Shown: positions 9,404-18,206 of the stretch, in pieces
How the letters are laid out: each line of letters starts with the position of its first letter
How positions within the stretch are numbered: position 1 is the stretch's first letter
DNA from: Scleroderma bovista
Taxonomy: Eukaryota > Basidiomycota > Agaricomycetes > Boletales > Sclerodermataceae
DNA length: 33,892 bases
NCBI GenBank assembly: GCA_037178675.1
Contig: JAYMGJ010000505.1
Coordinates: forward strand, 1-33,892
Direction: 5' to 3'
Notes under the pieces: generated by a model
Told to the model about the DNA's origin: nothing
Databases searched by the model: none
What the model saw: the letters and a program-made list of their open reading frames with translations, nothing else
Program-made: the position numbers and the translations under genes

Positions 9404-12400
9404 ATGCCTTATGTTTCTCTTTTATCTCATGATATACCTAAAATCCGCGCACTTGTGGACTCCGGGTCCACGCATTGCTTTGTAGATTTACAATTCGCGC
9501 ACAAAAACAACCTTACCTCCTATTCCGTCTCTCCCGTCCAACTCCGGTTATTCGACGGTACATCAAACTATGTAATTACTCAAGCTATCGATTTATCAGT
9601 GCAGTTCCCCGCATCCGGTGATGTCACCCCCATGACTTTTTATCTCGCTCCGTTGGATTCTGAATGCTCGATTGTCCTTGGACATAACTGGCTCACCCGC
9701 TATAATCCGTTGATTGACTGGGTATTGAGTAGTTTAACATTCCGGACTCTTGCAGGAAGTTTGCCAGCGCCCCCGTCGACTCCCTCTCCGGTTCTGCCCG
9801 GAAACTCTGACTCCGGCCTCTCCGGCCAGTCTACCCCAGGCCTCGTGCCATCTGTCGACACTCCGGTTTGCAACCCTCCGCTTATCTCTCTAATCAACGC
9901 AGCAGCATTCGTGCGTGCGTGCAGTTTGGAAGGATCCACGAAGTACCAACTCCAGCTGCGTCCTGTGGACTCAGCAAAGGCCCGGTCTTCTTCTATATCA
10001 ACTCCGCCGGACTTGGACATCGTCCCTCCGGAATACCGCGATTATGCGGATGTGTTCAGTAAGGCGAAAGCCTCTGAACTTCCCCCGCATCGCGATTACG
10101 ATTTGAAGATCGAACTCGAAGAAGGTACTTCACCACCCCTGGGAACCCTTTACTCACTGTCTCCGGTCGAGCTCTCCGCTCTCCGGACGTTCATCGATGA
10201 GAATCTCACTACAGGTTTCATTCGCCCTACCGCTTCCTCTCACGCTGCTCCGGTCCTTTTCGTTAAAAAGAAGGACGGCTCCTTACGACTATGCGTTGAC
10301 TTTAGAGGCCTTAACAAAATCACCAAGAAGGATCGCTACCCACTCCCCCTTATCTCTGATCTATTGGACTCACCCAGCCGTGCTAAAATCTATTCCAAGA
10401 TTGACCTCCGGCACGCGTACCATCTAGTCCGGATTGCTCCGGGCGATGAATGGAAGACCGCCTTCCGTACGCGCTATGGGTCCTACGAGTGGTTAGTAAT
10501 GCCCTTTGGCCTCACTAACGCCCCTGCAGCATTCCAGCGCTTTGTCAACACCGTCTTTGCTGACATGCTGGATGTCTGTGTCGTCGTGTACCTCGACGAC
10601 ATCCTCATCTACTCCGAGGATATGGAGTCTCACCAGCAGCATGTCCGGGAGGTACTCCGCCGTCTCCGGTTACATGGCCTCTTCGCCAAACCGGAGAAAT
10701 GCGAGTTCCACTCGGACTCAGTGGAATACCTTGGCTACCGTCTATCCCCTGAAGGTCTGACTATGTCTCCGGACAAAATACAAACCATCTCTGATTGGCC
10801 TGAACCTCGTAAGGTAAAGGACATTCAGTCCTTCTTGGGATTTGCCAACTTCTACCGCCGGTTCATTTTCAACTACTCCGACATTGTGGTCCCTCTCACC
10901 CGGCTCACCCGGAAAGATGCTCCTTGGGTCTTCTCCGAGGACTGTCGACGCGCTTTCAATGCTCTCAAGCACGCCTTCACTACCGCGCCCATACTCACTC
11001 ACTTTATTCCGGACACCCCTATCATCGTGGAAACGGACGCCTCCGACTACGCAGTCGCTGGTATCCTGTCTATCACTTGCTCCGACGGAGAGATTCGTCC
11101 GGTAGCATTCTACTCCCGGACCTTGACTGCTCCGGAGCTGAACTACGACACCCACGATAAGGAACTCCTTGCCATCTTCGAGGCATTCCGGAACTGGCGC
11201 CATTACCTTGAAGGCTCCGCCTCCCCTATTGACGTCGTCACCGACCACAAGAACCTAGAGTATTTCTCTACCTCCAAAGTCCTCTCCCGCCGGCAAGCCC
11301 GGTGGTCTGAATTTCTCTCCCAGTTTAACCTCGTCATTCGTTTCCGCCCCGGAAAACTCGGTGCCAAGCCGGACGCTCTCACTAGACGATGGGACGTCTA
11401 CCCCAAAGAGGGGGATAGTGGCTACGCCCGTGTTAATCCACAAAATCTCAGGCCGGTGTTCACCCAAGAACAACTGACTAACTCCCTTCGCGCAACCATT
11501 CTAGAGTTTCCGGTTCTCCGTCGAGCAGTTGCCATCATGGACGTGGAAACACTCCACAACGACATCTTATCTGCTCTCCCCTCAGATCCCATTGCCCAGA
11601 TCCACCTCTCTGACCCTCCGGACTCTCGCTGGTCCGCAGATGAGGCAGGATTCCTCCGCCTAGATGGTCGCATCTATGTACCGGACCTGGACGGTCTCCG
11701 TCTCCGGGTACTCCGGTATCACCATGATCACCCACTCTCTGGCCACTTTGGGCAAAACTGGACTCTGGAACTAATCCGGCGTAAGTATACCTGGCCTGGC
11801 CTCAGGACCTTCGTCAAAGACTACGTCCGGTCATGCACCTCCTGCGCTCGAGCTAAGACACCGCGCCACCGACCCTATGGGTTACTAAAACAGCTCCCTG
11901 TCCCGGAAAGACCTTGGAACTCCATATCCATGGACTTTATAGAGCAGCTCCCTGCCTCTACCGGATTCACAGCTATCTTGGTCATAGTAGATAGGCTCTC
12001 CAAACAGGCCACCTTCATTCCTACTCACGACACCATCACTAGCCCGGAGCTCGCGAAGCTCTTCCTACTCCATGTATTCTCCAAGCACGGTGTTCCCGCC
12101 CACGTCACTTCAGATCGCGGTACCGAGTTCGTCTCCCACTTCTTCCGGTCACTCGGAAAAGCCCTCGACATGCGCCTCCACTTCACCTCCGGTTACCACC
12201 CGGAGGGCGATGGCCAGACAGAGCGATCCAACCAGACACTCGAACAGTACCTCCGCGTCTACTGCAACTACCAGCAGGACAACTGGGCGGACCTACTCCC
12301 TTTGGCGGAGTTTGCTTATAATAACGCACCTAGTGCTACCACCGGAGTCTCACCATTCTTCGCTAACAAAGGTTATCATCCTAACATCTCCGTCTATCCG

Positions 12401-13012
12401 GAGCGCGATATGACCTCTACACGGGCTCGTGACTACGCAGTCGACCTCGAGTCACTACATCAATATCTTCGAGAAGAAATGGCCAACGCGCAACTTCGCT
12501 ACCAAGGTCCGGCTGATGCCAAACGTACTCCGGCACCGGACTTCAAGGTTGGCGACCAAGTGTACGTGAAAGCCAAATACTTCCGGTCAACACGACCATC
12601 CAAAAAGCTATCAGAGAAGAACCTGGGGCCCTACACTATCATCGCGCAAGTAGGCTCCCTCTCTTTTACGCTCCGTCTTCCAGATTCCATGCGCGCAGTT
12701 CACCCCGTCTTCCATGTCTCCCAACTCGAACCGGCCATACCCAACACCATACCGGACCGGATACAACCTCCTCCGCCACCGGTCGAAGTAGATGGTGAAC
12801 CGGAGTTCGAGATCGCTGAGATCCTCGACTCCAAGGTTGACCGTCGACGCAAAACGTGCAAGTTACTCTACTTGGTGCGTTGGTCCGGTTACGAAGGAAC
12901 TGACGAAGAAACGTCTTGGCTACTCGCCACTGAACTAGGCAACGCTACGGAACTACTAGAAGATTATCATGTCCGGTACCCGGACAAACCCGGACCACTC
13001 GCGTCCATGTAG
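9404..13012 (+). CDS. pol: Pol polyprotein of element 1: protease, RT, RNase H, integrase, chromodomain
   Basis: The first Met in frame is at 9404, but pol is probably made as a Gag-Pol fusion by -1 frameshifting, adding 37 codons from 9293. Residues are counted from 9404 (1202 aa). Aspartic protease has DSGSTHCF at 19-26. Reverse transcriptase (about 270-440) has LRLCVDFRGLNK and the catalytic YLDD at 396-399. RNase H (about 540-660) has ETDASDYA and TDHKNLEY. Integrase has an HHCC zinc site at about 772-815 and a catalytic triad D844, D904, E940 (35 residues between the last two). The GPY/F module (NLGPYTII) is followed by a chromodomain at about 1133-1190 (FEIAEILDSK, LVRWSGYEG, SWLLATEL). 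The chromodomain probably reads histone marks and directs insertion into heterochromatin. No stop or frameshift is seen. Confidence 0.95.
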   Translation: MPYVSLLSHDIPKIRALVDSGSTHCFVDLQFAHKNNLTSYSVSPVQLRLFDGTSNYVITQAIDLSVQFPASGDVTPMTFYLAPLDSECSIVLGHNWLTRYNPLIDWVLSSLTFRTLAGSLPAPPSTPSPVLPGNSDSGLSGQSTPGLVPSVDTPVCNPPLISLINAAAFVRACSLEGSTKYQLQLRPVDSAKARSSSISTPPDLDIVPPEYRDYADVFSKAKASELPPHRDYDLKIELEEGTSPPLGTLYSLSPVELSALRTFIDENLTTGFIRPTASSHAAPVLFVKKKDGSLRLCVDFRGLNKITKKDRYPLPLISDLLDSPSRAKIYSKIDLRHAYHLVRIAPGDEWKTAFRTRYGSYEWLVMPFGLTNAPAAFQRFVNTVFADMLDVCVVVYLDDILIYSEDMESHQQHVREVLRRLRLHGLFAKPEKCEFHSDSVEYLGYRLSPEGLTMSPDKIQTISDWPEPRKVKDIQSFLGFANFYRRFIFNYSDIVVPLTRLTRKDAPWVFSEDCRRAFNALKHAFTTAPILTHFIPDTPIIVETDASDYAVAGILSITCSDGEIRPVAFYSRTLTAPELNYDTHDKELLAIFEAFRNWRHYLEGSASPIDVVTDHKNLEYFSTSKVLSRRQARWSEFLSQFNLVIRFRPGKLGAKPDALTRRWDVYPKEGDSGYARVNPQNLRPVFTQEQLTNSLRATILEFPVLRRAVAIMDVETLHNDILSALPSDPIAQIHLSDPPDSRWSADEAGFLRLDGRIYVPDLDGLRLRVLRYHHDHPLSGHFGQNWTLELIRRKYTWPGLRTFVKDYVRSCTSCARAKTPRHRPYGLLKQLPVPERPWNSISMDFIEQLPASTGFTAILVIVDRLSKQATFIPTHDTITSPELAKLFLLHVFSKHGVPAHVTSDRGTEFVSHFFRSLGKALDMRLHFTSGYHPEGDGQTERSNQTLEQYLRVYCNYQQDNWADLLPLAEFAYNNAPSATTGVSPFFANKGYHPNISVYPERDMTSTRARDYAVDLESLHQYLREEMANAQLRYQGPADAKRTPAPDFKVGDQVYVKAKYFRSTRPSKKLSEKNLGPYTIIAQVGSLSFTLRLPDSMRAVHPVFHVSQLEPAIPNTIPDRIQPPPPPVEVDGEPEFEIAEILDSKVDRRRKTCKLLYLVRWSGYEGTDEETSWLLATELGNATELLEDYHVRYPDKPGPLASM

Positions 13013-13100
13013 TATTACTCTCGCCTCCGTTTCTTTTATCTGTTTCACTCTGTCTCAAGTAATATCACTCTCCAGTCCAGTCAACTTTTCTCTTATAACT

Positions 13101-13125
13101 AAAAAAAAAAAAAAAAAAAAAAAAA
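13101..13125. repeat. A25 tract between pol and the antisense gene
   Basis: This is a pure run of 25 A on the plus strand, 88 bp after the pol stop and 37 bp beyond the stop of the convergent antisense gene. It could be a slippage-prone homopolymer or the trace of a poly(A) tail from a retrocopied junction. In the antisense direction it is a T-run after the stop codon. Confidence 0.8.
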
Positions 13126-13162
13126 GTACAGTTTCTATTTACAAGGCGCCGGACCGGACTAC

Positions 13163-14248
13163 CTACTCCGGCGCAGGACCTTCCTGCTCCTCCAGGTCCA
13201 TCTGGAGCCCTTCCAACTCCTGGTCAATCTCCTCTGGATCGACTTCTTCGTCACTCTCCTCCTCCGACCTGGCAAAGTCCGTCGTAAAGAACCGGCACTC
13301 CTCGAAAAAGGTTTCGAGGCCGGCGCTGAGTCGGTCGTTGGACCGGGATACGGACCGCGTGGAGTCCGCGATCCGGGCCATCTGTCCGGTCATCGCCTCC
13401 ACCGCGGCTGTCAGCCGGTCCATCCGCTCCAAGAAAGGCCCGGTGTTGAAACCGGACCTTGACCCAGATGGGCCTGCCACCTCCACAACCTCGTCGTCGT
13501 CGTTGACGACCTTCGCCAGCTTCTTCTTCTTCCGCTTTTCACCGCCTCGCGGTGACGTCGCCACCTCCTTCTCCTTCGCCTTACCCTTGCCTTTGTCCAC
13601 TACCGGACCGGGACCCCCCACCTCCGGCCACTCGCACTTCTCCTTGAGGCCGGCGCACTTCATGCACGCCCGCTGTTTTGGCTTCTCCGGGTCGCGCTCG
13701 CACACTGCGCGATGCTTTGCGCAACGCACGCATCTACCAAAAGCAGTCAGCAAAACAAAAGCAGAAATAGAATAAAATAAAACCTACCGGGCCTCTCCTA
13801 CCGGACGTGCCTCCGGTTCCTCCCTTGCTCTCTTCTTCGACGCCTCCTGCGCCGTTTCCTTTTGCTTGGCGGCTACCTCCACCGCCCTCTGCTTGGCAGC
13901 CACCTCCGCCGCCTTTCTCTGCTCCGACTCCGCCCTCGCTTGCGATTCCGCCCTCTCCTTCTCCGCCTGCTCTCGCACCTTGCGCTCCGCCTCCTCCCTT
14001 GCCTTTCGCTCTGCCTCCGCCTTTGCACGCTCCGCCTCCTCGCGTGCTCTCTTCTCTTCCGCCTCCCGACGCTGTCTCTCCTCTCTCCTCACCTGCTTGC
14101 GGCGACGACGCTCCTTCGCCTTCGCGTCGAGAACGCTCGACTCGTCCTCGCTACCGGACAGTAGCTCCGGTGTGGTGGCCTTTGTCCAGTCCTTGGACTC
14201 GACAGTGGAAGTAGCGGCGGGGGTGGTAGGCTTGGCTGGTGCGGACAT
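13163..14248 (-). CDS. Antisense, spliced gene in element 1: coiled-coil protein with Zn(II)2Cys6-type cluster
   Basis: Exons are 13788-14248 and 13163-13733. The 54-bp intron has donor gtaggt, a gctgac branch-like site, a T-rich tract and a ggtag acceptor, and phase 2 is kept. The 343-aa product has a short Ser/Thr/acidic N-terminus, a long Arg/Glu/Ala-rich coiled coil (about 42-150), then Cys155, 158, 165, 177, 180 and 187. This is CX2CX6CX11CX2CX6C, which fits the fungal Zn(II)2Cys6 pattern. Basic stretches like nuclear-localisation signals follow (KGKGKAKEKE, EKRKKKKLAK), then another helix (FLERMDRLTAAVEAMTGQMA) and a very acidic C-terminus. The cysteine motif is formed only after splicing joins exon 1 to exon 2. 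The gene lies tail-to-tail with pol and inside the retrotransposon. A DNA-binding regulator is the best guess; the coiled coil on the N-terminal side of the cluster is unlike classical GAL4 proteins. Confidence 0.8.
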
Positions 14249-14295
14249 GTTGGTAGAAGGCAGAAAACTGGGGGTGAAAGCAAAACCGGTCTGAT

Positions 14296-14303
14296 CTTTA
14301 TAG
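14296..14303 (-). promoter_or_regulatory. TATA box of the antisense gene
   Basis: On the minus strand this reads CTATAAAG, 47 bp upstream of the ATG at 14248 and about 105 bp inside the 3' LTR boundary. It suggests that the antisense gene has its own promoter in the internal region instead of using the LTR. Confidence 0.55.
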
Positions 14304-14396
14304 ATCCAAAATTCGTACTCAGACAACCACTCCGGACTCCGCATTGTGTTAGGCGACCACACGACACCTCGTTGGGGCCTCATGGGTTCGGCCCCT

Positions 14397-14409
14397 AAAA
14401 GGGGGATAC
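14397..14409 (+). other. Polypurine tract of element 1
   Basis: aaaagggggatac directly precedes the 3' LTR (TGTTACG at 14410). The counterpart in element 2 (aagagggggatac, 30635-30647) is nearly identical, so the same reverse transcriptase could start plus strands on both. Confidence 0.8.
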
Positions 14410-15040
14410 TGTTACGACCATGTCCAACTCCGGGTCTCATCCGGTCGCTCCGGTCGCGTCGCAGCTCTCTAGCTCAACTCCGGTCGCTCGTCACTTACTC
14501 CGGTCACGGACGCGCCGATAACCTTCCGTTAAGTACGACCCTTGGTCTATACTCCATTCACTCTTACTACACTTCGCCGTCTGCCCTGCCTTGACGTGAG
14601 TTCTCCGTGAACTCGATATATCCTATACCTTGTAGCATTTTCACCGGACCTGACTTTATTTTATCCGGACCTGACTTTATTTTCACCGGACCTGACCTAG
14701 TCCTAACTCCGGTCATCCCTTGTCCGCTATTAGGTTGTTTACTTGTCACCGTATGTACTCGACCCTAGTTCTACTTAGTATAAGTACCCTCCAGTTTACC
14801 TTGTACACCTCAGTCTGAAATCATCTAAGTCACTACTCCTGATCCTCTGTCCGTCTCCGTCTCTATCTCCGTCTGACCGGAACCTACGCAAGGGATCAAC
14901 GCTCGCCGTCCTTGTCGTTGAATCCAAATGGTCGCAACTCCGGCCCGGGCTAACCTCTGCCCAAACCTCTGACCTCCCCTCTCGTCCGCTTTCGTCCGGA
15001 CTTGACCGGACCCCCTACCGGAGTAGACCTGGACTTGACA
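14410..15040 (+). repeat. 3' LTR of element 1
   Basis: 631 bp, matching 7148-7778 with one difference seen (15030). It is followed by the TSD gttcc and by the continuation of the interrupted LTR2. Confidence 0.93.
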
Positions 15041-15178
15041 GTTCCCCGTTTCTGCTTCCGCTCCAGTTTATTTTCCTGTCCCTGCTTTATTTTCTTGTAC
15101 CTGGTTTATTTTCCTGTCTGCTTCTGCTCCATCCCTTGTCCCAACTAAGGTGTTTACTTGTCACCATATGTACTCACC
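15041..15178 (+). mobile_element. 5' LTR2 of element 2, middle part
   Basis: It continues the LTR2 interrupted at 7147 (ccgtttctgcttccgctcc, then three tttattttc-type units) up to tactcacc. There a reverse LTR2 (B) begins with TGTCAAAACC at 15179. Confidence 0.8.
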
Positions 15179-15560
15179 TGTCAAAACCGGTTCTCCTCGA
15201 CGATCTTACTAGGAGGTCCAGCGGTGCAGGGAACTAATGAGGAGGTAAGTCCAGACACTAGTAGGTGCTAGTTAGTGCGGAGAATCAAGTTTGGGTCAAA
15301 TGAACGAAGTCCAGGCACTAGAGGAGCACAGGGAGTAAGTCCGGGTTTTTGCGGAGTAAGTCCAGACCGCGGGAAAGTGGTCCGGAGTTGAGCGCAGCTT
15401 GTCCGGAGCAAAGGACATCCCAGAGGTGGGATAAGTCCTGAGAGGTCTAGCGTCGAGTCTGGGACAGAGGTGGCTTTTGCCCTCGTGCAAGTAGGAGACT
15501 TGCTAGGATCGGACATAGGACCAAGGGGACGAGATAGGACGGAGGCCGGAGTTGGCTGGA
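15179..15560 (-). mobile_element. Reverse LTR2 copy B, first part
   Basis: Reverse complement of the LTR2 3' end (TGTCAAAACCGGTTCTCC), inserted in the forward LTR2 just upstream of its TATA box. It is interrupted at 15560 by solo LTR C and resumes at 16974. An uninterrupted reverse copy at 27289-28510 shows the original order. Confidence 0.8.
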
Positions 15561-16968
15561 TGTCAAGACCGGTTCTCCTCAACGATCTTACTAGGAGGTC
15601 CAGGGGTGCAGGGAACTAATGAGGAGGTAAGTCCTGACACTAGTATGTGCTACTTAGTGCAGAGAGTCAAGTCCGGGTCATACGGACAAAGTCCGGGCGC
15701 TGGAGAAGCACTGGAAGTAAGTCCGGGTTTTGCGGAGTTAGTCCGGACCGCGGGAAAGTGGACCGGAGTAAAGCACAGTTTGTCCGGACGAAGGACATCC
15801 CAGAGGTGGGATAAGTCCTGAGAGGTCTAGCGTCGAGTCTGGGACAGAGGTGGCTTTTGCCCTCGTGCAAGTAGGAGACTTGCTAGGATCGGACATAGGA
15901 CCAAGGGGACGAGATAGGACGGAGGCCGGAGTTGGCCGGAGTTCAGGAGTTCAGATGAACAGATGGATTAGGAGAGCATAATGGGTAGTACAGAGTGGGG
16001 AGTATCTTAGTCGAGATTTGATCTAAGGACTACTAGGCCGGAGTATGGTAGTTTATATAGTAATGAAACTAAGGTGAGTATATACGGTGACAAGTAAACA
16101 CCTTAATGTCGAGACAAGGGATGGAGCAGAAGCAGACAGGAAAATAAACCAGGTACAAGAAAATAAAGCAGGGACAGGAAAATAAACCGGAGCGGAAGCA
16201 GACACGGGGAACTAGAGTTACAGGGACGACGGAGGAAAAGCAGGGACAAGGGAACTAGGTTGGAAGAGGACAGGTAAGGGTCAGAGGTGGACTTAACTAA
16301 TGTTAAGTCCGGAGCGATGTCCAGGACCGGAGGAAGCGGGACCGGAGGAAGTGCACGACCGGAGGAAGTGCAAGAGCGGAGGGAGTGTACGAGCGGAGGG
16401 AGTGTACGAGCGGAGGGAGTGTACGAGCGGAGGGAGTGTACGAGCGGAGGGAGTGTACGAGCGGAGGGAGTGTACGAGCGGAGGGAGTGTACGAGCGGAG
16501 GGAGTGTACGAGCGGAGGGAGTGTACGAGCGGAGGGAGTGTACAACTGGAGGAAGGGCAGAGTAGCCGGAGGAAGGTCCGGAGTTGGACATGGAAATGTC
16601 CAAGGCCATTGGTGGACCTATCAGGGGAAGCGGAGTGGAACAGGAGCAGAACTGAGCCGGAGTTGGATGTACCAGCCGGAGTTGGGCTACGTCGCAGGCA
16701 AGGCTAAGGGAGTGGCCGGACTGAAACCGGAGTAGCGACTAGTGGTAGGTACAGGTCCGACACGGAGGAGTTAGACCGCGGATCTGTCTGTAGGGAGACA
16801 GGGGTTAGTCCTGAGGCGGAGATGGACGTAGTGACCGGAGTTGAGCTGGAGTGCAGCTATAGGGCTGGAGATGGCCGGACTAGATCCGGAGTTGCATCTA
16901 TGCCTAAGGAGAGGTCAGGCGGGCCATGGTTAGACCGGAGTTGCGACTGGAAAAGTATGGATATGACA
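15561..16968 (-). mobile_element. Solo LTR2 copy C (reverse), complete
   Basis: 1408 bp, from TGTCAAGACC to GGATATGACA, the exact reverse-orientation ends of LTR2. The TSD is ctgga (15556-15560 and 16969-16973). It is longer than the solo copies E and F partly because of a ten-copy 17-bp minisatellite at 16374-16543. Confidence 0.88.
16374..16543. repeat. 17-bp minisatellite, ten copies
   Basis: The unit gagcggagggagtgtac is repeated ten times without visible change. Other LTR2 copies have one to three imperfect units here (for example near 28085 and 31075 on the other strand). It is open in several frames on both strands simply because the unit has no stop; it is not taken as coding. Confidence 0.9.
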
Positions 16969-16973
16969 CTGGA

Positions 16974-17692
16974 GTTCAGAAGTTCAGATGAACAGATGGA
17001 TTAGGAGAGCATAATGGGTAGTACAGAGTGGGGAGTATCTTAGTCGAGATTTGATCTAAGGATCTACTAGGCCGGAGTACGGTAGTTTATATAGTAAAGA
17101 GACTAGAGGTGAGTATATACGGTGACAAGTAAACACCTTAGTTGGGACAAGGGACAGAGCAGAAATGGACAGGAAAATAAAGCAGGTACAGGAAAACAAA
17201 CCAGGGACAGGAAAATAAACCGGAGCGGAAGCAGACACGGGGAACTAGAGTTACAGGGACGACGGAGGAAAAGCAGGGACAAGGGAACTAGGTTGGAAGA
17301 GGACAGGTAAGGGTCAGAGGTGGACTTAACTAATGTTAAGTCCGGAGCGATGTCCAGGACCTAAGCCTTTGGTGGACCTGACAGAGGAAGTGGAGCAGGA
17401 GCAGGAGCAGAACTGAGCCGGAGTTGGATGTACCAGCTGGAGTTGGGCTACATTGCAGACAAGGCTAAGGGAGTGGCCGGACTGAAACCGGAGTAGTGAC
17501 TAGTGGTAGGTACAGGTCCGACATGGAGGAGTTAGACCGTGGATCTGTCTAGAGGAAGACAGGGGTTAGTCCTGAGGTGGAGATGGACATAGTGACCGGA
17601 GTTGAGCTGGAGTGCAGCTATGGGGCTGGAGATGGCTGGACTAGATCCAGAGTTGTGTCTATGCCTAAGGAGAGGTCAGGCAGGCCATGGTT
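16974..17692 (-). mobile_element. Reverse LTR2 copy B, second part, 5' end lost
   Basis: It continues copy B after C. It stops at about 17692 (..ggccatggtta) before the expected TGTCATATCC end and joins a forward LTR2 at its TATA box. About 40-50 bp of B and a little of the surrounding LTR are missing, so a deletion at this junction is inferred. Confidence 0.75.
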
Positions 17693-17693
17693 A

Positions 17694-18193
17694 TTACTAT
17701 ATAAACTACCGTACTCCGGCCTAGTAGATCCTTAGATCAAATCTCGACTAAGATACTCCCCACTCTGTACTACCCACCATGCTCTCCTAATCCCATCTTG
17801 TTCTCCTGAACTCCGGCCAACTCTGGCCTCCATCCTATCTCGTCCCCTTGGTCCTATGTCTGATCCTAGCAAGTCTCCTACTTGCACGAGGGCAAAAGCC
17901 ACCTCTGTCCCAGACTCGACGCTAGACCTCTCAGGACTTATCCCACCTCTGGGATGTCCTTCGCTCCGGACAAGCTGCACTCAACTCCGGACCACTTTCC
18001 CACGGTCCGGACTTACTCCGCAAAAACCCGGACTTACTCCCTGTGCTTCTCTAGTGCCCGGACTTCATTCGTTTGACCCAGACTTGACTCTCCGCACTAA
18101 CTAGCACCTACTAGTGTCTGGACTTACCTCCTCATTAGTTCCCTGCACCTCTGGACCTCCTAGTAAGATCGTTTAGGAGAACCGGTTTTGACA
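17694..18193 (+). mobile_element. 5' LTR2 of element 2, last part (promoter, R and U5)
   Basis: It starts at the TATA box (tatataaac, 17698-17706) and ends TTTTGACA at 18193. The predicted RNA start agatcaaatct lies at 17734-17744. A three-codon upstream frame (about 17809) precedes an 82-codon frame at 17856-18104 that is open in several LTR2 copies. Confidence 0.8.
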
Positions 18194-18195
18194 GT

Positions 18196-18206
18196 AGATT
18201 TGATCT
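18196..18206 (+). other. Self-primer binding site of element 2
   Basis: agatttgatct, two bases after the 5' LTR2, is the exact reverse complement of agatcaaatct (17734-17744), which lies 36 bp past the start of the TATATAA box. This is the same spacing and logic as in element 1 but a different sequence, so primer and site have changed together. Confidence 0.7.

Larger units (their letters stand above)
7148..15040 (+). mobile_element. Element 1: complete, apparently intact Ty3/gypsy chromovirus
   Basis: The element is 7893 bp with two 631-bp LTRs (7148-7778 and 14410-15040) starting TGTTACG and ending TTGACA. The TSD is gttcc (7143-7147 and 15041-15045). The LTRs look identical by eye except position 7768 (C) against 15030 (T), a CpG change. 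Order inside: self-primer site, gag, -1 frameshift signal, pol with C-terminal chromodomain, an A25 tract, an antisense spliced gene, polypurine tract, 3' LTR. Protease, RT, RNase H, integrase and chromodomain sequences are all uninterrupted. A recent insertion and possible present activity follow from this. It sits inside the 5' LTR of element 2. Confidence 0.95.

Noticed and set aside
16287..16735. Overlapping frames of 92-168 codons on both strands around the 17-bp minisatellite
   Set aside because: All arise from a stop-free repeat unit inside solo LTR C; no composition or homology supports a protein.
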